Of a stretch of 64,000 nucleotides of DNA, positions 20,281 to 32,228 are shown piece after piece. A program made the translations under genes and the position numbers. The notes beneath the pieces are model-generated. The model made no database searches and was not told the origin of the DNA. It saw only the letters and a list, made by a program, of their open reading frames with translations. The DNA lies in the NCBI GenBank assembly GCA_029255685.2, contig CM055313.2, forward strand, positions 24,033,079 through 24,097,078. The letters run 5' to 3'. Position 1 is the stretch's first letter, and each line of letters starts with the position of its first letter. The DNA comes from Silene conica. Its lineage: Eukaryota; Streptophyta; Magnoliopsida; Caryophyllales; Caryophyllaceae.

Positions 20281-23259
20281 TTGATTATACTTGTTCTATT
20301 ATTTAAATCGTAATTATATTTAGATTTTAATTTTTATATATTCTTACGAAATTACTAATAATTTTATATTCTTAATTTAATTAATATTTACATAATTTAA
20401 TTGATAATATTATTTAGATGTTTAAATTTTTTTGTTACGATTTAAAGATGGGGATGTAGTCGTTTATGACCTCGAGTTGCGTGATGGACCATTGGTAATG
20501 GGCTTGGACTTGGGTTAGGGTACAACCCATCAACATATCCATCTAATACTAATGTAAACCCTAATTCTTTTGTCCCCATGAACTTCTCATCTCATCGACA
20601 TCCAAGTTTTATCGACACAACACAAGACAAACCCTAATACCTCACCCTCTTTCACCTTGTCTGCCTCCCTATCAGAACCTAAACCCTAAACCACCTTGAC
20701 CACATTAGAATGAAGGAGAACGAGAGAAGGAAACGTAGCAGGAACTACCCATCACCACCATCGTTACCTTGCGCATCAATGTTTGTAAGTAGTTTATCAT
20801 GTTGTTTTATACTTCGAATATGTATACTAAAGTTGTATGTAATCCTTGTAGTACGGATAACACGTTTGTCATCTTTAACCCACCGTAGGACTACCGTGAG
20901 TAACGTTTTAATAGCCATAATGTCGACAGTACGCAACCTTTCCATACTCTGTTTCGTTTCTCCTATTGCTTTCTAATGGTTGTTTGGCTTAATACTTGGT
21001 GCGAGAGTCTGGGTAGTAGTGGTGAGGTTTAGTAGGCTATATGGGTGGTTGTATGGTGGTGCGTGGTGGGCGGAGCACCACCATAATAGGACTGTTGTGG
21101 GGCGTTAAAATTAGGGCAGAAACCCACGAAATCAAGAACAGAGGAGGATAGGCGTGTGAGCATGCTATTTGGTGAAGCTGTCGTGGGATGTCAGAGGAGG
21201 ATGAGGGCTCGATTGGACCATCCCTGCAACCACTGTGAGTCAGTGGTGACAATTGTGGTGGCCAGAGGTGGTGTGGGGCATGGTGGTGAGAGAAAGAAGC
21301 GTGAGAAGGAAGAGGGAACCCGCGTGTTAAGTGCTGAAACAGCAGGTGTCAGGGTTGCGCGGGCTGTTGGATCAGGTGGTGGTGGCATCTGTATTGGTTT
21401 CAGGGGGTAACATGGGTGTGTATTTTGTAGTCTGAAGTATGGGTAAGAGGTTAGGACCTTAGGTGGTGACCATGGGTGGCCGGAATAAGGGTGGTGAAAG
21501 CCGGAAGTTGGGTGCAGGAAGTCTGAGAAGGGCTGTATGTTAGTGTTTATGTTGTTTTGGGTTGCTTGTCATGGGATTTGAACCCAGGTCTGGGGGAAGG
21601 GGGTTGTTTAGTTTACATATGTTATTGTTATTATGGTTATCATTATTGATAATACTATTATTATTGTTATTGTTATGTTGTTATTATTATTAATATTATT
21701 ATTATTACTACATTATTACTATTGGGTTGTTATTGTTGTGGTTTCTCATGCAACATGATATTATTATTATTACTCTTTCCGATTTCTTGTGTTGTTCCCT
21801 TTTCATTTTAATACAAGAAATAAGGAAATTAATTTGGACCACACAATACATATGACCCCACATGAAATTGATTTTGGACCACACAAAGTTGTCCAAAAGA
21901 GAAAAGAGGGAACATCAATGTTATTAGACCAAAACGGAAAGGGGAACATCATAGGAAATCGGAGGTAATATGTTATTATTATATTATTAGTATTCATTGT
22001 TTTTGTCTTTGTTTGGGTATTATTGTTATTAATATTATATATATTATGATTATTATTAATATTATGGTTAGTATTAGTAGTATTATTATTATGTAATTGT
22101 TGTTTTCTTATGGGTACTTGAGTCGTAAGTAATTGAATTTGCATATGTATACTCGTGGGTTAAGTTTTCACGTTTTGTAATTTTAATAATAAAGTTCGTA
22201 TCTCCATAATTTTAATACGTATGTGACAAGTATCGTTATTTAGTTGTTGGTGATAATTTATATAATTCTTTACTTAATTAAATTGCTGCTAAGTAATAAT
22301 TGATACGGTCTCGTTATGCGTATTATATTATTTAAATGGTTAATTTAAATAATAGATATATTATATTAATTTGCGTTATTGTATTAGTTAGTGATTGAGT
22401 ATATTATTTTATTAGGTGTCGAGTATGTGATGAAGTAATGCTACTGATTGGATGTTAGCTGCGTGATGGATTATATTGCTATCCAGGTAGGATACACTAG
22501 TACTATACTCTATGATGTGATTGTGTGTTATGAATGCTGAGCATGAGTAATATGAGAATGATATTGGTTGGATTGAGTGTTGATTATTATTAACTATACA
22601 TGATCATTACATTATTTAATAGCATGATTGATTAAGAGTATTGTTGCATTCATGAGCATGCATATGCATTGGTTACTGAGCAAGATGTGATTCATATATT
22701 GTTCTGATATAAAGCCCAGGGTGGTTCTGCAGACCAGGCCTGGTGTCTTATCAGCTATTGAGCTGGTGTTCGGCGACGGCCGATTATAGTCTGCCGGGAG
22801 GTTCGATATGGCTGGGTGTTACGGGTTTGAGATTGAGAATGAGATTGAGCTCGAGCATATCATGGCATTTGCATATCATCATTGTTGTATTATTTATTGT
22901 TGTGTTATCCTACTCAACCGCGAGGTTGACAATGTATTCGTGTACACCTACGATGATCCGGAATGGGGAGTAGACCCTACAGGAAAGAGACAGATGAGCT
23001 AGGAGCTGGGGCAGGAATGTGAGATGCAGGCTTTAGACCGACTTTAAATTATTTCACTTCTAGAAAAGTCACCAGTTGTATTTTCTTTTCCGCTGAGTAG
23101 TATCTGTAATAACAAAAGTTTTAATTTAATCAGTTTTATATAAAGTACTGTACTTTGTTTTACTTTGTTATTCACTACCTCGGTTACCCCGAGATGGTAA
23201 CAACTCTATTTATTTGAGAATGTCTTGCTAAAGGCTCTTAAATAAATAGGGGTGTTACA

Positions 23260-25183
23260 ATTTTTTCCTGTCGGTTCTCATACCAAGTCTCCGAAGTCGC
23301 ATCATGAGGTATTTTATTAGATTTTATACTCAATAAACAGCTATAAATCACTTCTACACGATAATCCCATTTTTGACCAAAACTGCTTTATAGCATACCG
23401 ACAACATCAAACGTCATTCGTTGCTCTTAAAAAGTTTTGTGACCGCTTTATCTGATTCGATTAACCATCCGTGTAATTTTCGGAATTTTTTGTTCCGGTA
23501 GACCAGAGGCCTAAAGTTTTGTGACCGTTTTATCTGATTCGATTAACCAGCCGTATTGGGTGACCGTATCGACCATTTATTTTGTCGATTTTTATACACG
23601 TCTCCGAAGTTGCATCATGAGGTATATTATTCGATTCTATACCCATTAAACAACTATAAATCACTTTTACACGATTATCCGATTTTTAACCAAAACTGTT
23701 TTATAGCATACCGGCACCGTCAAAGGTCATCCGTTGCCTTTAAACAAAATTGTGACTGCTTTATCTGATTCGATTAACCATCCGTGAAATTTTAGGACAC
23801 TTTTGTTGCAATAGCCCAGAGGCCTAAAAAAATGTATTATATATTTCAATAACATAACGGCAACGTCAAATGTTATCCGTTGCTTTTGAAAAAAATTGTG
23901 ACTGTTTTATCTGATAAAATTTTTACACTTCAAATTGACCCGTTTCGGGTGATCGTATCGGCCATTTTTTTCCGGCCGATTTTCATAGCACGTCTCCGAA
24001 GTCGCATCATGAGATATCTTATTGGTTTCTATACCCAATAAACAACTTTAAATCACTTTTACATGATTACCGATTTTTTACCAAAGCAACGTCAAATTTT
24101 ATCCGTTGTATTTTAAACAATTTGTGACCGCTTTATCTAATTCGATTAACCCTCCGTGCAATTTTCGGACATTGTTGCATTTAATTTTTTTTGTATTATA
24201 CACTTCAATTTGAGCCGTTTCGGGTGACCGTATCCACCATTGGTTTTTGCCGATTTTCATACCACGTCTCCGAAGTCGTATCATGAGGTATCTTATACGA
24301 TTCTATACCTAATAAACAATTATAAATTACTTTTACATGATTATACGATTTTCGACCGAAACTGGTATATAGTATAACATCAACGTCAAATGTTATCCGT
24401 TGTTTTGAAAAATTTTGTGACTGTTTTATCTGACTCGATTAACCATTCCTGCAATTTTCGTACATTTGTTGTTCCGGGAGCCAAGAGGCGTAAAAAACGT
24501 GTATTATATACACTTCAATTTGAGCCGTTTCGTGTGATCGTATCGGGCATTTTTTTCGGCCGATTTTCATACCACGTCTCCGAAGTCGCATCATGAGGTA
24601 TCTTATTCTTTTCTATACCAAATAAACAACTATAAATTAGTTTTACACGATTATCCGATTTTCGACCGAAACTGATTTATAGGACAGCGACAACGTCAAA
24701 TGTTATTCGTTGGTTTTGAAAACTTTTGTGACCGCTTTATCTGATTCGATTAACCATCCGTGCAATTTTCGAACAATTTGGTTCCGGTATCCCAGAGGCC
24801 TAAAAAATGTGTATAATACACTTCAATTTAAGCCGTTTCGGGTGTTCGTATTGACCATTGGTTTTTGCCTATTTTCATACTACGTCTCCGAAGTTGCATC
24901 ATGAGATATCTTATTCGATTCTATACCTAATGAACAACTATTAATCAGTTTTACACGATAATCTGATTTTCGACCGAAAGTGGTTTTAGCATAGCGGCAA
25001 TGACAAATGTCATTCGCTGCTTTTGAAGATTTTTGTGCCTGCTTATCTGATTCTATTAATCATCCGTGAAATTTTGGAACATTTTTGTTCCGGTAGCCCA
25101 GAGCCTAAAAAACGTGTATTATACACTTCAATTTGAGCTGTTTCGGGTTACCGTATCGACCTTGTTTTTTCGTCGATTTTCAT
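23260..25183. repeat. Satellite array, segment 1 (about 308-bp monomers)
   Basis: The landmark 'tctccgaagtcgcatcatga' recurs at about 23298, 23601, 23991, 24265, 24575 and 24882, giving a unit near 308 bp with one longer and one shorter unit. Monomers also share 'ctataaatcacttttacacg', 'cgaccgaaactggttt' and 'caatttgagccgtttcggg'. Monomers differ noticeably from each other, so the array is old or poorly homogenised. Short open frames inside it are not genes. Confidence 0.92.
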
Positions 25184-25737
25184 TGTAATACCCCAAGAGT
25201 ATGAGAGAAAATTTTTGTCCTACATCGGTAGAATGGGAGGCTTGTGATATCTTTATAATAGCTTCCACCCACCACTTAGTAACAAGGTCTTGTGCTTTTG
25301 GGCTTAAACAAAGACAATTAGCGGGCCCAAAATTGCACACCCATCTCATTGGGTTTGTGTTACGACGGTGGCGGGTCGGGTTGTTACAAATGGTATCAGA
25401 GCGACTCTACGACCGTGTGGTGACCCTGTGGTCAGGAGTACCCAGTCACCCACCTAACGGGGGAGGATTCTGGGCTTGGCTACGGTCAAGTTTGAGGCAC
25501 AACTAGGACGTTGTGTTCTTTAAGTGAGAGAGTTTGTAACACCCCAAGAGTATGAGAGGAGATTTGTCCCATATCGGTAGAATTTGAGGCTTATGATAAG
25601 TTTATAATAGCTCTCATCCACCACTTAGTAACAAAGTCTTGTGCTTTAGGGCTTATGTGAGGACAATTAACGGGCCCAAAAATGCACACCCATCTCATTG
25701 GGTTTGTATAACGACGGTGGCGGGTCGGGTTTTTACA
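25184..25737 (+). mobile_element. TRIM (terminal-repeat retrotransposon in miniature), fossil
   Basis: Two 203-205-bp terminal repeats (25184-25388 and 25535-25737) begin TGTAATACCCC / TGTAACACCCC and end TTACA. Between them lies a primer site TGGTATCAGAGC at 25391 (initiator-Met type) and about 146 bp without coding capacity. The target duplication ttcat flanks it (25179-25183, 25738-25742). The LTRs differ at many sites, so it is not recent. Confidence 0.92.
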
Positions 25738-26482
25738 TTCATACCATGTCTCCTATATCGCATCGTGAGGTATCTTATTCGATTATATACCCAATAAAAA
25801 AACTATAAATCAATTTTACACGATTATCCGATTTTCGACAGAAACTGGTTTATAGCACACTAGCAACGTCAAATGTCATCCGTTGCTAATGAAAAATTTT
25901 ATGCTCGCTTTATCTGGTTCGATTAACCATCTGTGCAATTTTCGAACGTTTTTGTTCCGGGAGCACATAGGCCTAAAAACGTGTATTATAAATTTCAATT
26001 TGAGTCGTTTCGGGTGATCGTATCGGCCATTTTTTTTATCCCGGATCTCATACGACGTGTCTGAAGTCGCATCATGAGGTATCTTATTCGATTATGTACC
26101 CAATACACAACTATAAATCACTTTTACACGATTATCTGATTTTCGACCGAAACTGGTTTATAACACACAGGCAATGCAAATGTTATCTGTTGATTTTGAA
26201 AAATTATGTGTCCGCTTTATCTGACTCGATTATCCATCTGTGCAAATTTCAGACATTTTTGTCCTGTGAGTACATAGTCCTAAAATACGTGTATTATACA
26301 CTTCAATTTGAGCCGTTCCGGGTGATCGCATCGGCCATTTTTTTTTCAGCCGATTCTCATACCACGTGTCCGAATTCGCATCATGAGGTATCTTAGTCGA
26401 TTCTATGCCTAATTACCAACTATAAATCACTTCTAAACGATTATACGATTTTAGACCGAAACGGTTTATAGCACACCGGCAA
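25738..26482. repeat. Satellite array, segment 2
   Basis: The array resumes exactly after the TRIM target duplication. Landmarks at about 25746, 26056 and 26365 keep the 308-bp spacing. Confidence 0.9.
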
Positions 26483-27048
26483 ATAGGTGTGTTCATAGTA
26501 AACCGAACCGTAATAACCGAACCGAAAACCGTACATTTTTAAGGTTCGATTCACCGAAACGTTTTGACAAAGCGGTTCAATGAACCGAACCGTTAAATTT
26601 ATCATGGACACAGTACGATTGAGGTTCGCAATTTTAGAAACGAGGTTAACCACGGACCGAACCGTTCACAAAAAAGTAAGCAAAAAAATAAAATATTATA
26701 TAAAAAATTGTTCTTTTGTTTAGTTAAAAAGTGTTTCCAAGTTCAAAAATGGTCAAAATGATTAATATTAAAGTTTCACTAATTAAGTTTATTGTTGACT
26801 ATAATTAAATGTTAAAAGTTTAATTAAACTACTAGATAAAATTCTCGAAAACTAAAGAAAAATTATATTTAGCATGTTTATAGGTTAACCGGTAACCGAA
26901 CCGCAAATAACCGTTTAAAGTGGTTAACCGAACTGTTTATAACCGTTAGGAACGGTGCGGTTTAGGTTCGGTGTATTGCCAAACCGAAACGTGTACGAAC
27001 CGAATTAAATATGTGGTTCGGTGAACCGAACCGCGAATGAACACCCCT
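26483..27048. mobile_element. hAT-like non-autonomous element (566 bp)
   Basis: The terminal inverted repeats are ATAGGTGTGTTCAT and ATGAACACCCCT, with an 8-bp duplication accggcaa on each side (26475-26482, 27049-27056). The subterminal zones are rich in 'ggttcggt' and 'accgaacc' in both orientations. The 8-bp duplication and TIR fit hAT. No transposase is seen. A related copy is at 48440-48890. Confidence 0.88.
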
Positions 27049-29919
27049 ACCGGCAACATCAAAAGTCATCCATTGCTTTGAAAATTTTTGTGCCCGCTTT
27101 ATCTGATTCGTTTAACCAACCGTGCAATTTTCGAACTTTTTTTTCGGGAGCACATTGGCCTAAAAAACGTGTATTAATACACTTCAATTTGAGCCGTTTC
27201 GGGTGATCGTATCGGCCTTTTTTTGCCGGTTTTCATACCATGTGTACGAAGTCGCATCATGAGTTATCTAATTCGATTCTATGCCCAATAATCAACAATA
27301 TATCACTTTTACACGATTATCCGATTTTCGACCGAAAGTGGTATATGGCACACCGGCAACGTCAAATGTCATCTGTTGCTTTTGAAAAAAAAATTGCCCG
27401 CTTTATCTGATTCGATTAACCATCTGTTCAATTTTTGGAAAATTTTGTTCCGGTAGCCCAGATGCCTAAAAAAACGTGTATTATAAACTTCAATTTGAGC
27501 CGTTTCGGCTTCCCTATCGACCATTTATTTTTGCCAATTTTCATACCATGTTTTCGAAGTCGAATCATGAGGTATCGTATTCGATTCTATACCCAATAAA
27601 CAACTATAAATCACTTTTACACGATTATCCGATCTATTACCAAAACTGGTTTATAGTATACCGGTAACGTCAAATGTCATTCGTTGCTTTTAGAAAAAAT
27701 TGTGACCGCTTTATTTGATTCAATTAACCATCCGTGAAATTAACACTTTTGTTACCATAGCCCAGAGGCCTAAAAACGTGTATTATACACTTCAATTTGA
27801 GCCGTTTTGGGTGATCATATCGACCATTTTTGTTTTGCCGATTTTCATACTACGTCTCCGAAGTCGTATCATGGGGTATCTTATTCGATTATATACCTAA
27901 TAAAAAACTATAAATCAATTTTACACGATTATCCGATTTTCGACCGAAACTGGTTTACAGCACACTGACAACGTCAAATGTCATCCGTTGCTATTGAAAA
28001 TTTTTATGCCCGCTTTATTTGGTTCGATTAGCCATCCGTGCAATTTTCGAACATTTTTGTTCCGGGAGCACATAGGCCTCAAAACGTGTATTATACAATT
28101 TAATATGCGTCGTTTTGGGTGATCGTATCGGCCATTTTTTTCTGCCAGTTTTCATACCACGTGTCCGAAATCGCATCAAGAGATATCTTATTCGATTATA
28201 TACCCAATCACCAACTATAAATCACTTTTACACGATTATTCGATTTTCGACCGAAACTGATTTATAACATACCGGCAACGTCAAATGTCATCCGTTGCAT
28301 TTGAAATTTTTGTGTCCGCTCTATCTAATTCGATTAACCATCCGTGCAATTATATGAAATTTTTGTTTTTGGAGCACATAGGCCTAAAAAAACGATTATC
28401 ATACACTTCAATTTGAGCCGTTTCGGGTGATCCTATCGACCATTTTTTTCCTATCGGTTCTCATACCACGTGTCCGAAGTCGCATCATGATGTATCTTAT
28501 TCGATTTTATACCTAATAAACAACTATAAATCACTTTTACACGATTATCCGGTTTCACACGATTATTCGATTTGCGATCGAAACTGATTTATAGCATACC
28601 GGCAACGTCAAATGTCATCCGTTGCATTTGAAAATTGTTGTGTCCGCTCTATCTAATTCGATTAACCATCTGTTCAATTATATGACATTTTTTTTTTGGG
28701 AGCACATAGGCCTAAAAAACCGTTTATTATACACTTCAATTTGAGCCGATTCGGGTGATCGTATCGACCATTTTTTTTCCTGCCGCTTCTTATACCACGT
28801 GTCCGAAGTCGCATCATGATGTATCTTATTCGATTTTATACCTAATTAACAACTATAAATCACTTTTACACGATTATCCGGTTTTCAACCACAACAGGTT
28901 TATAGCATACCGACAACGTCAAATGTCATCCGTTGCTTTTAAATAAATTTATGACCGCTTTATCTGATTCAATTAACCATCCGTACAATTTTCGGACACT
29001 TTTGTTCCCGATGACCGTAGCGGCCATTTTTGAGCTATTTCGGCAATTTGAGCCAATTCGGGTGACCGTATTGACCATTTTTTTGCAAATTTCATACCAC
29101 GTCTTCGAAGTCGCATCATGAGGTATTTTATTCGCTTGTATACCCAATAAACAACAATAAAATACTTTTACACGATTATCCGATTTTCGACCGAAACTGG
29201 TTTATAGCATAACAGCAACGTCAACATCCGTTGCTTTTGAAAAAATTTGTGAGTGTTTTATCTGACTCGATTAACCATCCCTGCAATTTTAGTAAATTTT
29301 TGTTCCAGGAGCCAAGATGCCTAAAAAACGTGTATTATACATTTCAATTTGAGCTGTTTCGGGTGATCCTTTCGGCCATTTTTTCTGGCCGATTTTCATA
29401 CCACGTCTCCGAAGTCGCATCATGAGGTATCTTATTTGATTCTATACCTAGTAAACAACTATAAATCACTTTTACACGATCATCCGATTTTTGACCAAAA
29501 CTGATTTATAGCATACCGGCATCGTCAAATGTCATCAGTTGCTTTTAAAATTTGTTGTGACCGCTTTATCTTATTCGATTAACCATCCGGGCAATTTTCG
29601 GACACTTTTATTCCGGTAGCCCAGATGGCTAAAAACGTGTATGATACACTTCAATTTGAGCCGTTTCTGTTGACCGTATCGACCATTTTTTTTTTGACGA
29701 TTTTCATACCACGTCTCCGAAGTCAAATCATAAGGTATCTTATTTGGTTCTATACCCAATAAACAACTATAAATCACTTTTACACGATTATCCGAGTTTC
29801 TACCAAAACTAGATTATAGCATACCGGCAACATCAAACATCATTCGTTGCTTTGAAAAAAAACTGTGACCTCTTTATTTGATTCGATTAACTATCCGTGA
29901 AATTTTTGGACACTTCTTT
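27049..29919. repeat. Satellite array, segment 3
   Basis: Nine landmarks at 27240-29711 are spaced 301-331 bp apart. The longer unit near 28540 has a local duplication of the phrase 'cacgattatccggttt'. The array stops at the LARD target site tcttt. Confidence 0.92.
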
Positions 29920-32213
29920 TGTAATACCTCGATATTTAAGTTATGTTAGCTACGTTATAGTCTTACATCAAGGGTGTGTTAAACGTTCTTTTTCTATTCA
30001 ATATGTGTTATTTGAGTAGCTATTGTGTTATGTTAACAAGGGGGTTTGATCTCGAGACCATTAGCACACTAGTATGGGCCTCGTTATAAGTGATAATCAA
30101 TCAGCCCATACTAGGTTTTGAGTAACAAACACCTAATCTTTCTTTGGCTGCCGTCATTTTTACACACACACCCAAACCTAATCTACCCTAACCCTCATAC
30201 AAACACCACACATACTTGCAGCCGTCACATCGAAGTTTACGTAGGAGGTGATCACGGTGGTCTTAAGGCGGTCCAGGGGTGGTCGATCTTGGCCAGAAGT
30301 AGGTATGTGTATCACTGTCTTAAGCGTCTTTCACACCTGCTGTTTGTATGCGTTTCTGGGTCGTGTAAGTTGTCTGCCAACTCTGTTTCTTTTGTGTAAA
30401 GCAATCTATGGGGTGTAGATGTAGTGTCTGACCCTCGTCGTGGTGGTGTCAACCATCGTACAACACCAGTATAGGTGGTCTTCAGGCGTCTGTCGCGGGC
30501 CTGTTTGGTTATTTTAAAAATAACGAGTCTGGCCTATTAACGTAATTGTTGGTGTCGATGTCTTATTTCAACTCGTCGTGGTTGATGGTGGGAGTGAAAG
30601 AATAGGTGGTGGTCAGATGAGTGTTGGGGTGGTTGCCAGGGTGGTTCCTAGTGGTGGTTACAGCGTCGTTTAGTGGTGATTCGTTCATGTTCTGTTTTGG
30701 GTTTCTGTACGTTGTTTGTTGGTCTGGTTGTTGGGGGTGGCACCACCGCTGACTCGGGGGAGGTCGGTGCGGTGGTACCACCATGTTAGGGTGTCTGGTG
30801 CCGGGGGGTGGCTATGGTGACATGAGGGAGTCGTTCTGGTGGCTGGAAGGGGTGTCGACGAAGGGGGTTTCAGGTCTGGTCTGCTACTGGCGCGATGAAC
30901 CAGGCCTGGTGTTGGCCCTGGTTCGCCGTGTCAAGGGTGGTCGAAGGGATAGTCGGCGGTCGTGGTGGCAGGTGGTGGTCCTGAGCCCAAGGTATGGTGG
31001 TTGTTGTGGGCTGTGGAAGGGTTGCGGTGGTGTTAGGAGGGTAGGTTTGGTTGTGAGTCGGGCTGGTTCAAGATGTGGGCTGTTTTCGTGTTTTCGATTA
31101 TTACTTATTATTGTTGTCATTATTATTATTAAAAGTATATTTATTATTGTTATAATTTTAGTAGTATTATTATTATGATTACTATTTTAATATTAGCCGT
31201 CTCTCGTTATTTCAAGTTATTTGTTATCGTGTAATTGAAGCTTATGAGTCGGAAATCAATGAGTTAAGGAAATTTTCTATTTAAGGAAACTTTCCATTTA
31301 TAATGGGTTTCTATTTTTGGAAACTTTCCATTTATGGAAGGTTTCTATTTATAGTATGCATAGGAGGTTATGGGGTTTCGGGAAGGTTTTTAATTCGTTA
31401 TGTGTACGTGTTTAGGTAGCGGGTTTCGTGTGGAACACTTCTAACAAGCTTGGACTTATTTGCTTTCCTGCCATTTCAGGTAGGGGAATACCGTATGCCT
31501 GTTGATGAGTTATTTGATTATTAATCGTTGTTAACAATGTTCATCTTATTATATTGAATGAATGGTATATTGCTTTATTTGATTGAATAATTTTGTGACA
31601 CGATACGATGTGACGAATAATGGGTCTTGTGATATGGAGTGGAGTATATTGGGTCTTGTGACTGGTGTGGAGTATATTGGGTCTTGTGATTGGTGTGGAG
31701 GTAATGGGTCTTGTGATCGGTGCGGAGTTTATTTGGCGTTGGATCGGTGCGGAGTTTATTTGACGTTGGATCGGTGCGGAGTTTATTTGGTGTTGGATCG
31801 GTGCGGAGTTAAGGGACGATTGATCCCAATATATATATTATAAGTGTGTTTATTTACTTTTCCTCTACTCAACCTCGTGGTTGACCCTGTGTATTCGTGA
31901 TCACCTGTGATGAACCAAATTATTGGGGAGCAGATTGACAGGTGGCTGAGACTATGGGAAGCTGTGGAAGGAGAGAGCTTGGATCCGGACCAGACTAGAG
32001 TCTAGATCACCATAGTCAGTTTAGCATGAGTTGTACTTACTTTTCATAAGACAGTTTTATTACAGTTGTAAGAACATGTTATGGAGTTTAACTTTTAATT
32101 AAAGTACTGTTTATCATTCCTTTGTATCTACTGCCTCGGGAAACCGAGATGGTAACACCCTTATTTATCTGGGGAGTCCTAGTACAGGCCCTTAAATAAA
32201 TGGGGGTGTTACA
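29920..32213 (+). repeat. LARD 5' LTR
   Basis: It runs from TGTAATACCTCG to GGGGGTGTTACA. It contains a G/T-rich zone (30430-31080), a ttattatt tract (31100-31170), an inverted 'ggaaactttcc' zone (31270-31345) and a minisatellite (31620-31815). Open frames of up to 131 codons in it match those in the other LTR only because the DNA is the same. Confidence 0.95.
31615..31815 (+). repeat. Minisatellite in LARD LTR (about 28-bp units)
   Basis: About seven units resemble 'gggtcttgtgattggtgtgg' early and 'ttggatcggtgcggagttta' late, a gradual shift of unit sequence along the array. The same array is in the other LTR at about 37822-38020. Confidence 0.8.
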
Positions 32214-32216
32214 AAG

Positions 32217-32228
32217 TGGTATCAGAGC
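32217..32228 (+). other. LARD primer-binding site, initiator tRNA-Met type
   Basis: TGGTATCAGAGC lies three bases after the 5' LTR, the standard site for many plant Ty3/gypsy and Ty1/copia elements. Confidence 0.88.

Larger units (their letters stand above)
16013..23259 (+). repeat. 3' LTR of Tekay-like element, split by a Helitron
   Basis: It starts TGTAATACCCC directly after the polypurine tract and ends GGGGTGTTACA at 23259. Without the Helitron (16255-20280) it is about 3.2 kb. Its last 150 bp (flanked by 'cctcggttaccccgagatgg') resemble the LARD LTR ends at 32100-32213 and 38310-38418, so the two belong to one lineage. It contains trinucleotide-rich tracts (ttattattatt, about 21610-22110). 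No gene is seen in 20281-23259; short open frames there show no domain. Confidence 0.75.

Noticed and set aside
23260-29919. Many 60-100-codon open frames
   Set aside because: They recur with the satellite period and have no conserved frame between monomers.
30563-31178. Long open frames on both strands in the LARD LTR
   Set aside because: They arise from G/T-rich, stop-poor DNA, overlap on both strands, show no domain and recur only because the other LTR is a copy.
32217-32228. TGGTATCAGAGC as part of a tRNA gene
   Set aside because: It is the complement of a tRNA 3' end next to an LTR, a primer-binding site; no cloverleaf surrounds it. The same holds at 14663, 25391 and 62936.
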